Origin: Lachnospiraceae bacterium NK4A179
GTDB taxonomy: Bacteria > Bacillota > Clostridia > Lachnospirales > Lachnospiraceae
Direction: 5' to 3'
NCBI GenBank assembly: GCA_000421045.1
Contig: ATWC01000031.1
Location: forward strand, 1 to 38,913
DNA length: 38,913 nucleotides
Positions 6,903 to 14,488 of the stretch are shown here, one piece after another. How positions within the stretch are numbered: the stretch's first letter is position 1; each line of letters opens with the position of its first letter. The translations under genes were made by a program, and so were the position numbers. The notes below the pieces were generated by a model. That model was not told where the DNA came from. It did no database searches and saw only the letters and a program-made list of their open reading frames with translations.

Positions 6903-8509
6903 TTTATATCAGTGTCCTTTGAAATTGCATAAAAGTCAAACGGATTTGTATCCGCATATCCGCTTATTCCGGGCTTAAGAACCGTGATCTTGTTAAAGTG
7001 CTCAAGATAGTTCACCACGTTTTCATCTATGCTCATCTGGATAATGTTATTTGCCAGCTCTGCACGTTTGGCAGGATCTGTCTCTGTAGCAAGTTCCTCA
7101 GCCATTTTATCTGCTTTATCATTTTTGTATCCGTAATGATTATAATAGCTGTCGCTTAAAAGTACAGTCTCAATAAAGTAATACGGATCTCCACTCTTAT
7201 CTGCGATCATGCAGTAAAGAGCAATATCATAATCTCCACTCGTCATATATGTGGCATCAGGATCCTCTTCAACCGTAAGATGTGACTTTACACCAATGCC
7301 CTTAAGCTGTTCCTGGATAAGAAGCGCGATCGAATCAAGAGATCTGGCTGCATAATAGCAGATATTAAGATCAAGTTCCTTGCCATCCTTTTCATAATAA
7401 CCATCAGCATTTAATACATAACCGTCACTTTCAATAAGTGCCTTTGCATCCTCTGTCGAAAGCTTTTCAGGACCATTTGCTTTTCCGTAAGCAGCATCTG
7501 CGCTGTAAGGACCTGCCGTAGGTGATACGGTTCCGGAAAGGAAATCAGCGATCGAATCCTTATCTATCGAACCGTTGACTGCTTTTCTTAAAGCATCACT
7601 CATATGATCCTTATTGATCAGAGCAAACTGAAGTCTTGTTCCTGCCACACTGTTAAGGAAATACTTGTCAGGCTCTGCCTGATAGATCTGGGCAGCCTCA
7701 CTTGTAACACTGTCATATCCGTCAATCTCACCTGACTGCATTGCCATGAGCTTAGGCTCATCTTCCTGCATATAATAAAACTTTACGGAATCAAGCTTTA
7801 CCTCCCCGCCCCAGTAATTTTCATTTTTCTTTACTGTAACATCACCTTCGGGTATGAACTCATCGATCACAAACGGACCTGTTGCTATGATCGCATTATC
7901 GATATCAGTAGTGTTATCCAGATCGATGATACCTGCTTCGGGAGTTGCCAGATCATTAATAAGTGTAGGATAAGATTCTTTTGTGGTTATAATAAGAGTG
8001 ACATCATCTGTTGCTTCCATCTCCCAGTCAGCCATATATGCGAATCTTGTATTTTCTTCTGCAAGCCTTTTTAAATTTCTCATGACCATATCGGCAGTCA
8101 CTTTATTTCCATTTGAAAAGCTTGCTGCCTGATTTATCTTTATCGTCCAGACATTTCCTGCATTCTCATAGCCCTCTGCCAGAAGCGGCTCAATGCTCAT
8201 ATCATCGGCCATTTTAAAAAGTGTTTCTGTAATTCCATATACGGATGTATACCATCCGTTATAATCCTTATGAGGATCAAGTGAAGCATACGCAAAATTT
8301 GCAGCTAAATTCAGATGCTTCTCTGAAGTTTCTGTGGACTGTGTTTCCTCATCCAAAACCTCTTCAGAATTTTCAGTCTCATCCCCTGCAGCAGGAGCGG
8401 CTGTTTCTGCAGGCTGCGACGTGGCAGGTGCTGTATTGCCGCATGCTGCCACCATGAGCATCATCACCATAGACAGTACTATGGCAAATAACTTTTTCAT
8501 TGTTTTCAT
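6899..8509 (-). CDS. Substrate-binding lipoprotein of a peptide/nickel-type ABC importer (SBP_bac_5)
   Basis: The 536-residue protein begins with a lipoprotein signal (lipobox MVAAC, acylated Cys about residue 23) and a low-complexity Thr/Glu/Ala linker. The family 5 binding-protein fold follows: NLAANFAYASLDPHKDY, later FSNGNKVTADMVMRNL, ATGPFVIDEF and KKNENYWGG. Relatives include NikA, DppA and OppA. The C-terminal part (GYADTNPFDFYAIS) resembles NikA more than OppA by eye. A nickel or metal-chelate substrate is inferred from this and from the His-rich metal regulator next door. AAGGAG precedes ATG 8509 with a rather long spacing; a second in-frame ATG follows three codons later. It lies 21 bases after the methyltransferase gene. 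Confidence 0.88.
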   Translation of the reverse strand: MKTMKKLFAIVLSMVMMLMVAACGNTAPATSQPAETAAPAAGDETENSEEVLDEETQSTETSEKHLNLAANFAYASLDPHKDYNGWYTSVYGITETLFKMADDMSIEPLLAEGYENAGNVWTIKINQAASFSNGNKVTADMVMRNLKRLAEENTRFAYMADWEMEATDDVTLIITTKESYPTLINDLATPEAGIIDLDNTTDIDNAIIATGPFVIDEFIPEGDVTVKKNENYWGGEVKLDSVKFYYMQEDEPKLMAMQSGEIDGYDSVTSEAAQIYQAEPDKYFLNSVAGTRLQFALINKDHMSDALRKAVNGSIDKDSIADFLSGTVSPTAGPYSADAAYGKANGPEKLSTEDAKALIESDGYVLNADGYYEKDGKELDLNICYYAARSLDSIALLIQEQLKGIGVKSHLTVEEDPDATYMTSGDYDIALYCMIADKSGDPYYFIETVLLSDSYYNHYGYKNDKADKMAEELATETDPAKRAELANNIIQMSIDENVVNYLEHFNKITVLKPGISGYADTNPFDFYAISKDTDIN

Positions 8510-8530
8510 AGTTTGTTTTATCTCCTTTAA

Positions 8531-9301
8531 TTATTCTTTTCTTCCTGTCAGCATGAACATCGGCGCATATGCAAAGTTTACCTGCTCGGCCTCATCCCAT
8601 ACCGTTTTCCATATCTCCCTGTCGACCTCAGCTTTAAACCCGGCTTTTTTCATAAGTTCCAGATCGATCTCAGGTCTTTCATTGCTGCTTAAAGGAAGAT
8701 TTTTTGATATCTCTTCCATTACAGGACTTTCATCATAATCATTCAGATCCGGAAGATCATGATCACGCGCATCATCATGAGCCCTGTGATATGTATGTTT
8801 CGTATCCTCATCAAAAAGATACTTGTACCATGCCGCATCGAAATTCAGAAGCACACCGCCCTTTTTCAAGACCCTGTACCATTCTTTGTAAGCATCTTCA
8901 GGTGATTCCAGATCCCATGTAAGATTCCTTGTGACTAACAGATCAAAGCTTTCATCGGGATAATCCATACTGCAGGCATTTCCCCGCTGCAGATTTACGG
9001 AAACTCCCGCATTCTTTGAATTTAAACCTGCCTTCACAAGCATCTCTTCAGTGTAATCCAGGCCGGTGACATTAAGTCCCTGCTTTGCAAGAAGGATGGC
9101 AAAAAATCCCGGACCTGTACCTACATCAAGAGCCTCCGTATATTTTCTCCCGCTCAGGCTTTCATTTTTCCGGATATTTTCGGTAAGAACTGCATTCCAT
9201 CTTGTATGGGCATCACCCGAAAGTTCACTCCTAGTCAGGTCAGAATAACTCTCTGCCCTTCTCGTCCAATATTTACGTATTTTTTCAAGCATCTCAGTCA
9301 T
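8531..9301 (-). CDS. Class I SAM-dependent methyltransferase heading the ABC operon
   Basis: The 256-residue protein starts MTEMLEKIRKYW and carries SAM-binding motif I (LDVGTGPGFFAILLA, about 58-71), the acidic end of strand 2 (VTGLDYTEEML), and motif II-like segments (YPDESFDLLVTRNLTW and LKKGGVLLNFDAAW). The fold is clear and the substrate is not known. The frame can be extended to 9346, but that would run through a G-tract palindrome that looks like an operator, so 9301 is preferred. No good Shine-Dalgarno is seen. It is the promoter-proximal gene of the importer operon, suggesting a role in handling or making the imported ligand; that is inference. Confidence 0.82.
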   Translation of the reverse strand: MTEMLEKIRKYWTRRAESYSDLTRSELSGDAHTRWNAVLTENIRKNESLSGRKYTEALDVGTGPGFFAILLAKQGLNVTGLDYTEEMLVKAGLNSKNAGVSVNLQRGNACSMDYPDESFDLLVTRNLTWDLESPEDAYKEWYRVLKKGGVLLNFDAAWYKYLFDEDTKHTYHRAHDDARDHDLPDLNDYDESPVMEEISKNLPLSSNERPEIDLELMKKAGFKAEVDREIWKTVWDEAEQVNFAYAPMFMLTGRKE

Positions 9302-9332
9302 GAACGCTATTTTCACAAAGAAAAACATTACA

Positions 9333-9359
9333 CACAAGCCCCCCATGGGGTTATTTGTG
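9333..9359. promoter_or_regulatory. G/C-tract palindrome, candidate CsoR/RcnR-family operator
   Basis: CACAA (9333-9337), C6-AT-G4 (9339-9350) and TTGTG (9355-9359) form a nearly symmetric site between the divergent methyltransferase and metal-regulator genes. CsoR/RcnR-family proteins are known to bind sites with a G/C tract flanked by inverted arms. The right arm overlaps the probable -35 box of the regulator gene, which fits autorepression. The assignment is inference. Confidence 0.5.
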
Positions 9360-9383
9360 CAAAGTTTTTTTCTATGTTAAAAT
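9355..9383 (+). promoter_or_regulatory. Probable promoter of the metal-regulator/FMN-enzyme genes
   Basis: A weak -35 TTGTGC (9355-9360), a 17-base spacer and a good -10 TAAAAT (9378-9383) lie 36 bases before the ATG at 9420. The -35 box overlaps the G-tract palindrome. Confidence 0.5.
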
Positions 9384-9419
9384 TCATCTGTCAACAAATC
9401 TAAGAAGAGGCACAACTAC

Positions 9420-9770
9420 ATGTCAGCAGAAACATCAAAACACAAACACGTTCATGAACATGAACATGAGCATAAACATGAGCATGCTCACGATCATTCT
9501 CATACGCATGATCCCGCAGAGATAAAAAAGATCATCAATCGTATTTCCCGTGCCGAAGGACATCTGGCATCGATAAAACAGATGCTGATAAACGGCCAGG
9601 ATTGTTCTGATGTGCTTATACAGCTTGCTGCTGTAAGGTCCGAGATAAACAATGCCGGTAAGGCTCTTCTCAAAGAACATCTTGAACATTGCATAGTCGA
9701 GGCAATGGCGGAAAACGATCAGGAATCCGTTACAAAGATGAACAATGCAATAGATATGTTCATGAAATAA
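9420..9770 (+). CDS. CsoR/RcnR-family metal-sensing repressor with an alternating His tail
   Basis: The 116-residue protein has an N-terminal metal-binding tail in which every second residue from 8 to 30 is histidine (12 His). The all-helical CsoR fold follows (HDPAEIKKIINRISRAEGHL). The metal ligands are C62, H87 and C91, with spacing 25 and 4 as in the family (DCSDVL and KEHLEHC). This Cys-His-Cys pattern is shared by Cu(I) sensors (CsoR) and the Ni(II) sensor InrS, while E. coli RcnR has His at the last position, so the metal cannot be fixed from sequence. The divergent nickel/peptide-type importer makes Ni or Co plausible. AGAGG precedes the ATG. Confidence 0.9.
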   Translation: MSAETSKHKHVHEHEHEHKHEHAHDHSHTHDPAEIKKIINRISRAEGHLASIKQMLINGQDCSDVLIQLAAVRSEINNAGKALLKEHLEHCIVEAMAENDQESVTKMNNAIDMFMK

Positions 9771-9800
9771 ATTACATCCCCCTGCTGAAAGGAGAAAACA

Positions 9801-10688
9801 ATGGGAATCTTTACTTCTGATTCAGATCGTATTACAAGAAACTATTTTGACTCACTTCTTATCGAAACCAGATATATAGATTCTGCTGTTCCCGACAGCA
9901 GCTTGGAGCTCTTCGGTGAGACATTCCGTACACCTATAATGACTGCTGCCCTCTCTCATCTGGACGGCACTGCACCGAACGGCATGTGCACTTACGCAAA
10001 AGGTGCTGAGATAGCAGGTGCTCTTCACTGGGTAGGCATGGGAAGTCCTGCTGAACTTGAGCGTATCATCGATACAGGTGCCAAGACAGTTAAGATCGTA
10101 AAACCGATGGAAGATGAAGATGCCATATTCATGGAACTTGAGCATGCCGAAAAAGCAGGATGCTTTGCAGTCGGCATGGATATAGATCATGCTTTTTCAT
10201 CTGACGGTAAACATGATAATGTAATGGGAATTCCAATGAAGCCTGTAACAGCAGATGCTCTGAAAAAATATATAGCTTCTGTTAAGCTTCCTTTTATCAT
10301 CAAAGGTGTAACGAGTCCGATCGATGCAATAAAAGCCAAATCAGTCGGTGCTGCCGGACTGGTAGTTTCACATCATCACGGAATGGTCGGATATTCCGTT
10401 CCGCCTCTTATGGTCCTTCCCGAAATAGTCAAAGCCACCGGCGGAAGCATACCGATATTTGCCGACTGCGGTTTCGAATCAGGCATGGATATATATAAAG
10501 CTCTGGCACTTGGCGCCAAAGCAGTTTCCGTTGGAAGATTTCTCATGCCCTTCCTTCACGAGGGCCCCGATGCTGTTGCCACTCAAATTCAAAAAATGGA
10601 TGCCGAACTTCGCGGTGTTATGGCAAGGACCGGTGTAAAGGATCTTTCATCATTTGATCCTTCAGTGATACATCATACTAACTTCTGA
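9801..10688 (+). CDS. FMN-dependent alpha-hydroxy-acid oxidase-like TIM-barrel protein, divergent active site
   Basis: The 295-residue protein has the FMN-binding barrel of the lactate/glycolate oxidase family: PIMTAALSH, the FMN lysine strand PFIIKGVTSP, AAGLVVSHHHG with the position of the catalytic His, and FADCGFESGMDIYKALALGA near the phosphate-binding end. It is shorter than typical members (about 350). By eye alignment the substrate-binding Arg after the catalytic His (usually SNHGxRQLD) is replaced by Met, and the phosphate-loop Arg by Glu. The substrate therefore probably differs from ordinary 2-hydroxy acids. It lies 30 bases after the metal sensor, with its own AAAGGAGA, and is probably co-transcribed with it. 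Confidence 0.75.
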   Translation: MGIFTSDSDRITRNYFDSLLIETRYIDSAVPDSSLELFGETFRTPIMTAALSHLDGTAPNGMCTYAKGAEIAGALHWVGMGSPAELERIIDTGAKTVKIVKPMEDEDAIFMELEHAEKAGCFAVGMDIDHAFSSDGKHDNVMGIPMKPVTADALKKYIASVKLPFIIKGVTSPIDAIKAKSVGAAGLVVSHHHGMVGYSVPPLMVLPEIVKATGGSIPIFADCGFESGMDIYKALALGAKAVSVGRFLMPFLHEGPDAVATQIQKMDAELRGVMARTGVKDLSSFDPSVIHHTNF

Positions 10689-10705
10689 TAAATTTTCATT
10701 CACAA

Positions 10706-10734
10706 AAAAAGAGCTCTTTTAAAGAGCTCTTTTT
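10706..10734. terminator. Bidirectional rho-independent terminator
   Basis: Arms AAAAAGAGCTC (10706-10716) and GAGCTCTTTTT (10724-10734) with a 7-base loop lie between the convergent FMN-enzyme gene and the chemoreceptor gene. The A and T tracts at both ends allow it to serve both strands. Confidence 0.85.
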
Positions 10735-10754
10735 CTTTGTTATATCATAACGCG

Positions 10755-12794
10755 TTAATTGAGCATACTGTTTACATTACCGCCATCAACAACATTCACA
10801 CGACACTTCATTATCTCTGAAGGGTTCTGCCCACTCATTATGGAATTGTACATCCATACAATGGGATCATGTCCCTGACCGAAAGGATCCTGACCTATAG
10901 CCGCAGCAATTATACCCTTCTTTATAAATTTGAATATCTCATCAGAATGATCAAATACCACAAGCGAAACTTTTCTGCCGGAATCCTCTATTGCTCTGGC
11001 AGCCGCAAGCGGAGTTCCTGTTGTGATATACATGCCTGTAGCATCAGGATTCCTTTGCAGTGCTGCAACAGCTTTGTTGTAAGCATCCTGTTCACTATCT
11101 TCTATCTTAATCGTTTCTGCCACCTTTATACCTGGATACTTTGACAGCTCCTTCATGAATCCTGCAAATCTCTGTTTATTAACATCTACCGTTTCATCAC
11201 CCACAAGAGCAATGACCTTGCCCGATCTGTTAAGCGCCTTATCCAACGATCTGGCAGCTATCACCCCCTGATCGAATACATCAGGCTGGAAACATGCATC
11301 CCTGTCTTTAGTCTGAGCACAGTCACAGTTAAAGCAATATACTTTCTTTCCGTTATTATGAGCCTTTCTTATATTATCCATTGCCCCGTCCATGAAGCCC
11401 GGGAATATGAATCCGTCAAAGCCCTCAGCTATCATCTCATCAACAAGTTCAGGCATTTTTTTTGCCTTATCCCAATCAGTGAAAGGAACATATCTTACCT
11501 CGGCATTATAGTCTTCAAGTTCCTTTCTTGCATAAACGATACCTCTGCGGACACTGTACCAAAAGTCATTATCAAGTATGCAGAACACACCGATCTTTAC
11601 CTTTTTCCCGGGAACCGAAGGAACCGGAACAACAGATGTGGTGAACTGTTTTAATAGATTCTGTATGCCCTTGAGCATAGAATCAAGAGAACCTACATTT
11701 TCACTTATCTTTGAGGATGTCTCAGCCGTAAGCTCTGATACACTTGCTATCTCCTCTGTTCCGCTCGTAGCCTCTTCGGAAGCACGGAAAGCCTGCATAG
11801 CCTTTTCCTTGGTAGCTCTTGAATTGTCTGTGATCGTATCGATCTTGGATGAGATATCCCGCATCTTTTCGTTTATCTCACCGGACTGTCTGTCTATCGT
11901 TCTGAACGAAGCACTTACTTCATCAAACTCTCGTCTGCTCTCAGCAAAAACCTTTGCACATTCATGTATGCTCTGATTAACTCTTTCACTGCTCTCCGAA
12001 ACATTAGCCAGGATCTCATTAATGCTGCCGATGCCTTCAAGTGTTTTCTCCGACATCTCGCTCATTTCCCTTGTTACGACCGCAAAGCCTTTTCCGGCTT
12101 CACCGACTCTGGCAACCTCGATCGAAGCATTAAGAGCAAGAAGCTGCAGGGATTCACTCATATCAACAATGAATGAACCTATGCTGTTGATCTCGGAAAG
12201 TCTCTCGCTGAATTCACGAAGTATCACTTCACTCTGCTCAAGATTATCGGAGACAAATTTCATTTTATTCTCGTAGTTTTCAAGATTTCCCACTCCGGTC
12301 TTGCAGCTTTCTGCAGATTCGTTCAGTATGCCGCCTATATTCTTTGCGGAACTGTCAATATCAGTAAGCTGTTCGGTATTCTCTTCGATAAGAGTAAGAC
12401 ATGAACCAACAAGATCCTGCTGTTCCTGAATCTTGTTTACTATTTCAGAAAGACTTGCGGAAAGCTGCTGGCTTCCGTCTTTGTTTTTTTCTGAGCCTTC
12501 GGAAAGTACATCTATCGCATCCGAAAGAACCACCACATTTCCCTTTGTGGCTTCAAGAAATGTTTGGAGATTATTCTTTATGACATTTATCGCATCACCG
12601 ATCGCTCCATGCGATGAGGCGGTATCACTGATCTCAAGATCATCAATATCCACGCGTCTTTTCTTGAGCTCGTCCGCCTGGCTGATGACTTTCTTCATCT
12701 GATTCTTGTCACCAAGACTTTTGTAGATAAGGAAGATGATAAAAACTGCCTCGATAACTGCAACCACCCCAAGTAAGATCACTAAAGTCCCCAT
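10755..12794 (-). CDS. Chimeric chemoreceptor: membrane anchor, MCP signalling hairpin, C-terminal sugar-binding (PBP) domain
   Basis: The 679-residue protein has one N-terminal membrane helix (about 4-24). A long coiled-coil MCP region (about 60-385) includes the hairpin tip ([19 protein letters not shown], about 216-234). A Pro-rich linker (VVPVPSVPGKK) leads to a complete periplasmic-binding-protein domain of the ribose/xylose class (398-679), with KIGVFCILDNDFWYSVRRG, GFDGFIFPGF and VVFDHSDEI. There is no second membrane helix and no cleavable signal, so the MCP and binding domains should be on the same, cytosolic side. In normal receptors sensing is extracellular. TAAGGAGG precedes the ATG. 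It lies 91 bases downstream of the arabinofuranosidase gene on the same strand with no obvious terminator between. The ligand is unknown; a cytosolic sugar is inferred. Confidence 0.85.
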   Translation of the reverse strand: MGTLVILLGVVAVIEAVFIIFLIYKSLGDKNQMKKVISQADELKKRRVDIDDLEISDTASSHGAIGDAINVIKNNLQTFLEATKGNVVVLSDAIDVLSEGSEKNKDGSQQLSASLSEIVNKIQEQQDLVGSCLTLIEENTEQLTDIDSSAKNIGGILNESAESCKTGVGNLENYENKMKFVSDNLEQSEVILREFSERLSEINSIGSFIVDMSESLQLLALNASIEVARVGEAGKGFAVVTREMSEMSEKTLEGIGSINEILANVSESSERVNQSIHECAKVFAESRREFDEVSASFRTIDRQSGEINEKMRDISSKIDTITDNSRATKEKAMQAFRASEEATSGTEEIASVSELTAETSSKISENVGSLDSMLKGIQNLLKQFTTSVVPVPSVPGKKVKIGVFCILDNDFWYSVRRGIVYARKELEDYNAEVRYVPFTDWDKAKKMPELVDEMIAEGFDGFIFPGFMDGAMDNIRKAHNNGKKVYCFNCDCAQTKDRDACFQPDVFDQGVIAARSLDKALNRSGKVIALVGDETVDVNKQRFAGFMKELSKYPGIKVAETIKIEDSEQDAYNKAVAALQRNPDATGMYITTGTPLAAARAIEDSGRKVSLVVFDHSDEIFKFIKKGIIAAAIGQDPFGQGHDPIVWMYNSIMSGQNPSEIMKCRVNVVDGGNVNSMLN

Positions 12795-12885
12795 AATATT
12801 GCCTCCTTAAGCAGAAATTCTTTCCGTCAAAAGCAGTTAACCACTACATTATTATTTTATTATTTAGCCGCAAATCATACAAGAC

Positions 12886-14388
12886 TTACTTTCCGAAACG
12901 TATGACATTCCAGGAAGCCGGCTTCATAACTGTACTGAAGATTCCCCCGTCCATTTTCCAGTCGGTTTTCTCGCAAGGCTTAACACGCTCATTATCCGCA
13001 TCATTTACCGCAAGCATGTCATTACCCTCAATTGCCGTATACTCAATTACACGGTATCCCTCAAAGCTTCTCATGTCGGCCTCAAAAGTAACCGCTTCCT
13101 TTATATGCCTGTTAACCGCAAATATGGTCACTTCATCTTTTTCCTTATTCCATACAGCGGCAGATTTGATATCCGTTACATTCTCATGCTTTGATGTTGA
13201 ATGCGTTCCTCCATGGCTTACCACATGAAGCGCTGTTCCGCGTCCATAGCAGGATGCCTGCATGAACGGATAGAATATCGTCTGTCTCCAGGCCTTTCCG
13301 TCGGTCTCAGTCATGATAGGCGCTATAACATTTACAAGCTGCGCCAAACATGCCATACGGACACGGTCAGAATGATTTATAAGCGTGATAAGGAGCAATC
13401 CGTCCATGATCGCATCCTCATAATCATAATGATCTTCAAGCAGATGAGGTGCCTTTCTCCAAGGCTTCTTTGCCATATCATCCTCATCGGAAGCTATCTG
13501 ATGAAACCATACATTCCACTCATCAAACGAAAGCTTCATAGTCTTCTTGGAACGCTTCTTTGCCTTTACAAAATCACAGGCACAGGTCACGGTATTTATG
13601 AAGCTGTCCATATCATCAGCTGATGCAAAGAAATCCTCTGTATCATTCGCGCTGTTGCCGTAATAGCTGTGAAGCGAGATGTAATCCACATAATCGTAAT
13701 CTTCTGTGAGAGTCGTTTCTTCCCACATAGGGAAAGTATCCATTGTTCCTGTGGAACTTCCGCACGAGATCAGTTCGATTGAAGGATCCATGAATTTCAT
13801 TGCCTTTGCTGTTTCAGCCGCAAGACGTCCATATTCTTCGGCAGTCTTATGTCCTACCTGCCACGGACCGTCCATCTCATTTCCCAGGCACCACAGTTTT
13901 ATATCATAAGGTTCCTTGCGACCGTGACTGCGTCTCATATCAGCATAATACGAATCGGCATCCAGATTGCAGTATTCAAGAAGATTAAGAGCATCCGTTA
14001 CGCCTCTTGTTCCCAGGTTTAATGCCATCATGATCTCTGTATCGGCTTTTTTTGCCCACTTTGCAAACTCACCAAGCCCGAAATCATTAGGTTCAAGCGT
14101 ACGCCAGGCAAGATCAAGCCTGGGCTTTCTCACCGGCCCGACCGAATCCTCCCAGTAAAAATTTGAAACATAGTTTCCTCCGGGATACCTCACAACCGGA
14201 ACATTCAGTTCCTTTACAAGTTCCAGCGTATCCTTTCTGAAACCATCTTCATCGGCAGATGCATGACCGGGCTGATATATTCCCTCATATACAGCACGTC
14301 CGAGGTGTTCAATGAAAGAACCATATAAACGCTTGTCTATCTCAGCCAGTGTAAATTCCTTATCTACGACTATCTTTGTCTTTTCCAT
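12886..14388 (-). CDS. Intracellular alpha-L-arabinofuranosidase, GH51
   Basis: The 500-residue protein has no signal peptide and matches GH51: YGSFIEHLGRAVYEGIY, then VVRYPGGNYVSNFYWED, the acid/base glutamate in WCLGNEMDGPW (E171) and the nucleophile in LSFDEWNVWF (E290). The C-terminal part forms the usual beta-sandwich region. GH51 enzymes remove arabinofuranosyl groups from arabinan or arabinoxylan oligosaccharides, here in the cytosol after uptake. GAGG lies 8 bases before the ATG. An extended -10 promoter may lie at 14431-14461. The chemoreceptor/PBP gene follows directly and may be co-expressed. Confidence 0.93.
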   Translation of the reverse strand: MEKTKIVVDKEFTLAEIDKRLYGSFIEHLGRAVYEGIYQPGHASADEDGFRKDTLELVKELNVPVVRYPGGNYVSNFYWEDSVGPVRKPRLDLAWRTLEPNDFGLGEFAKWAKKADTEIMMALNLGTRGVTDALNLLEYCNLDADSYYADMRRSHGRKEPYDIKLWCLGNEMDGPWQVGHKTAEEYGRLAAETAKAMKFMDPSIELISCGSSTGTMDTFPMWEETTLTEDYDYVDYISLHSYYGNSANDTEDFFASADDMDSFINTVTCACDFVKAKKRSKKTMKLSFDEWNVWFHQIASDEDDMAKKPWRKAPHLLEDHYDYEDAIMDGLLLITLINHSDRVRMACLAQLVNVIAPIMTETDGKAWRQTIFYPFMQASCYGRGTALHVVSHGGTHSTSKHENVTDIKSAAVWNKEKDEVTIFAVNRHIKEAVTFEADMRSFEGYRVIEYTAIEGNDMLAVNDADNERVKPCEKTDWKMDGGIFSTVMKPASWNVIRFGK

Positions 14389-14430
14389 ACGGTCATCCTC
14401 ACCTTCCGATGTTACCAGTCATCATTTTTA

Positions 14431-14461
14431 AATATACCATATTTCGGATACAATTTTGTAA
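14431..14461 (-). promoter_or_regulatory. Possible extended -10 promoter before the GH51 gene
   Basis: On the minus strand TGG-TATATT (14439-14431) forms an extended -10 box. TTACAA (14461-14456) is a weak -35 at a long 19-base spacing. It lies about 45 bases before the GH51 start. Confidence 0.35.
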
Positions 14462-14488
14462 AAATTTTATGTTAACCTATAGTTTATA

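Noticed and set aside
9302-9346. Longer N-terminus for the methyltransferase
   Set aside because: It would translate the G/C-tract palindrome and adds residues (GGLCVMFFFVKIAF) unlike the family; the shorter start matches the domain.
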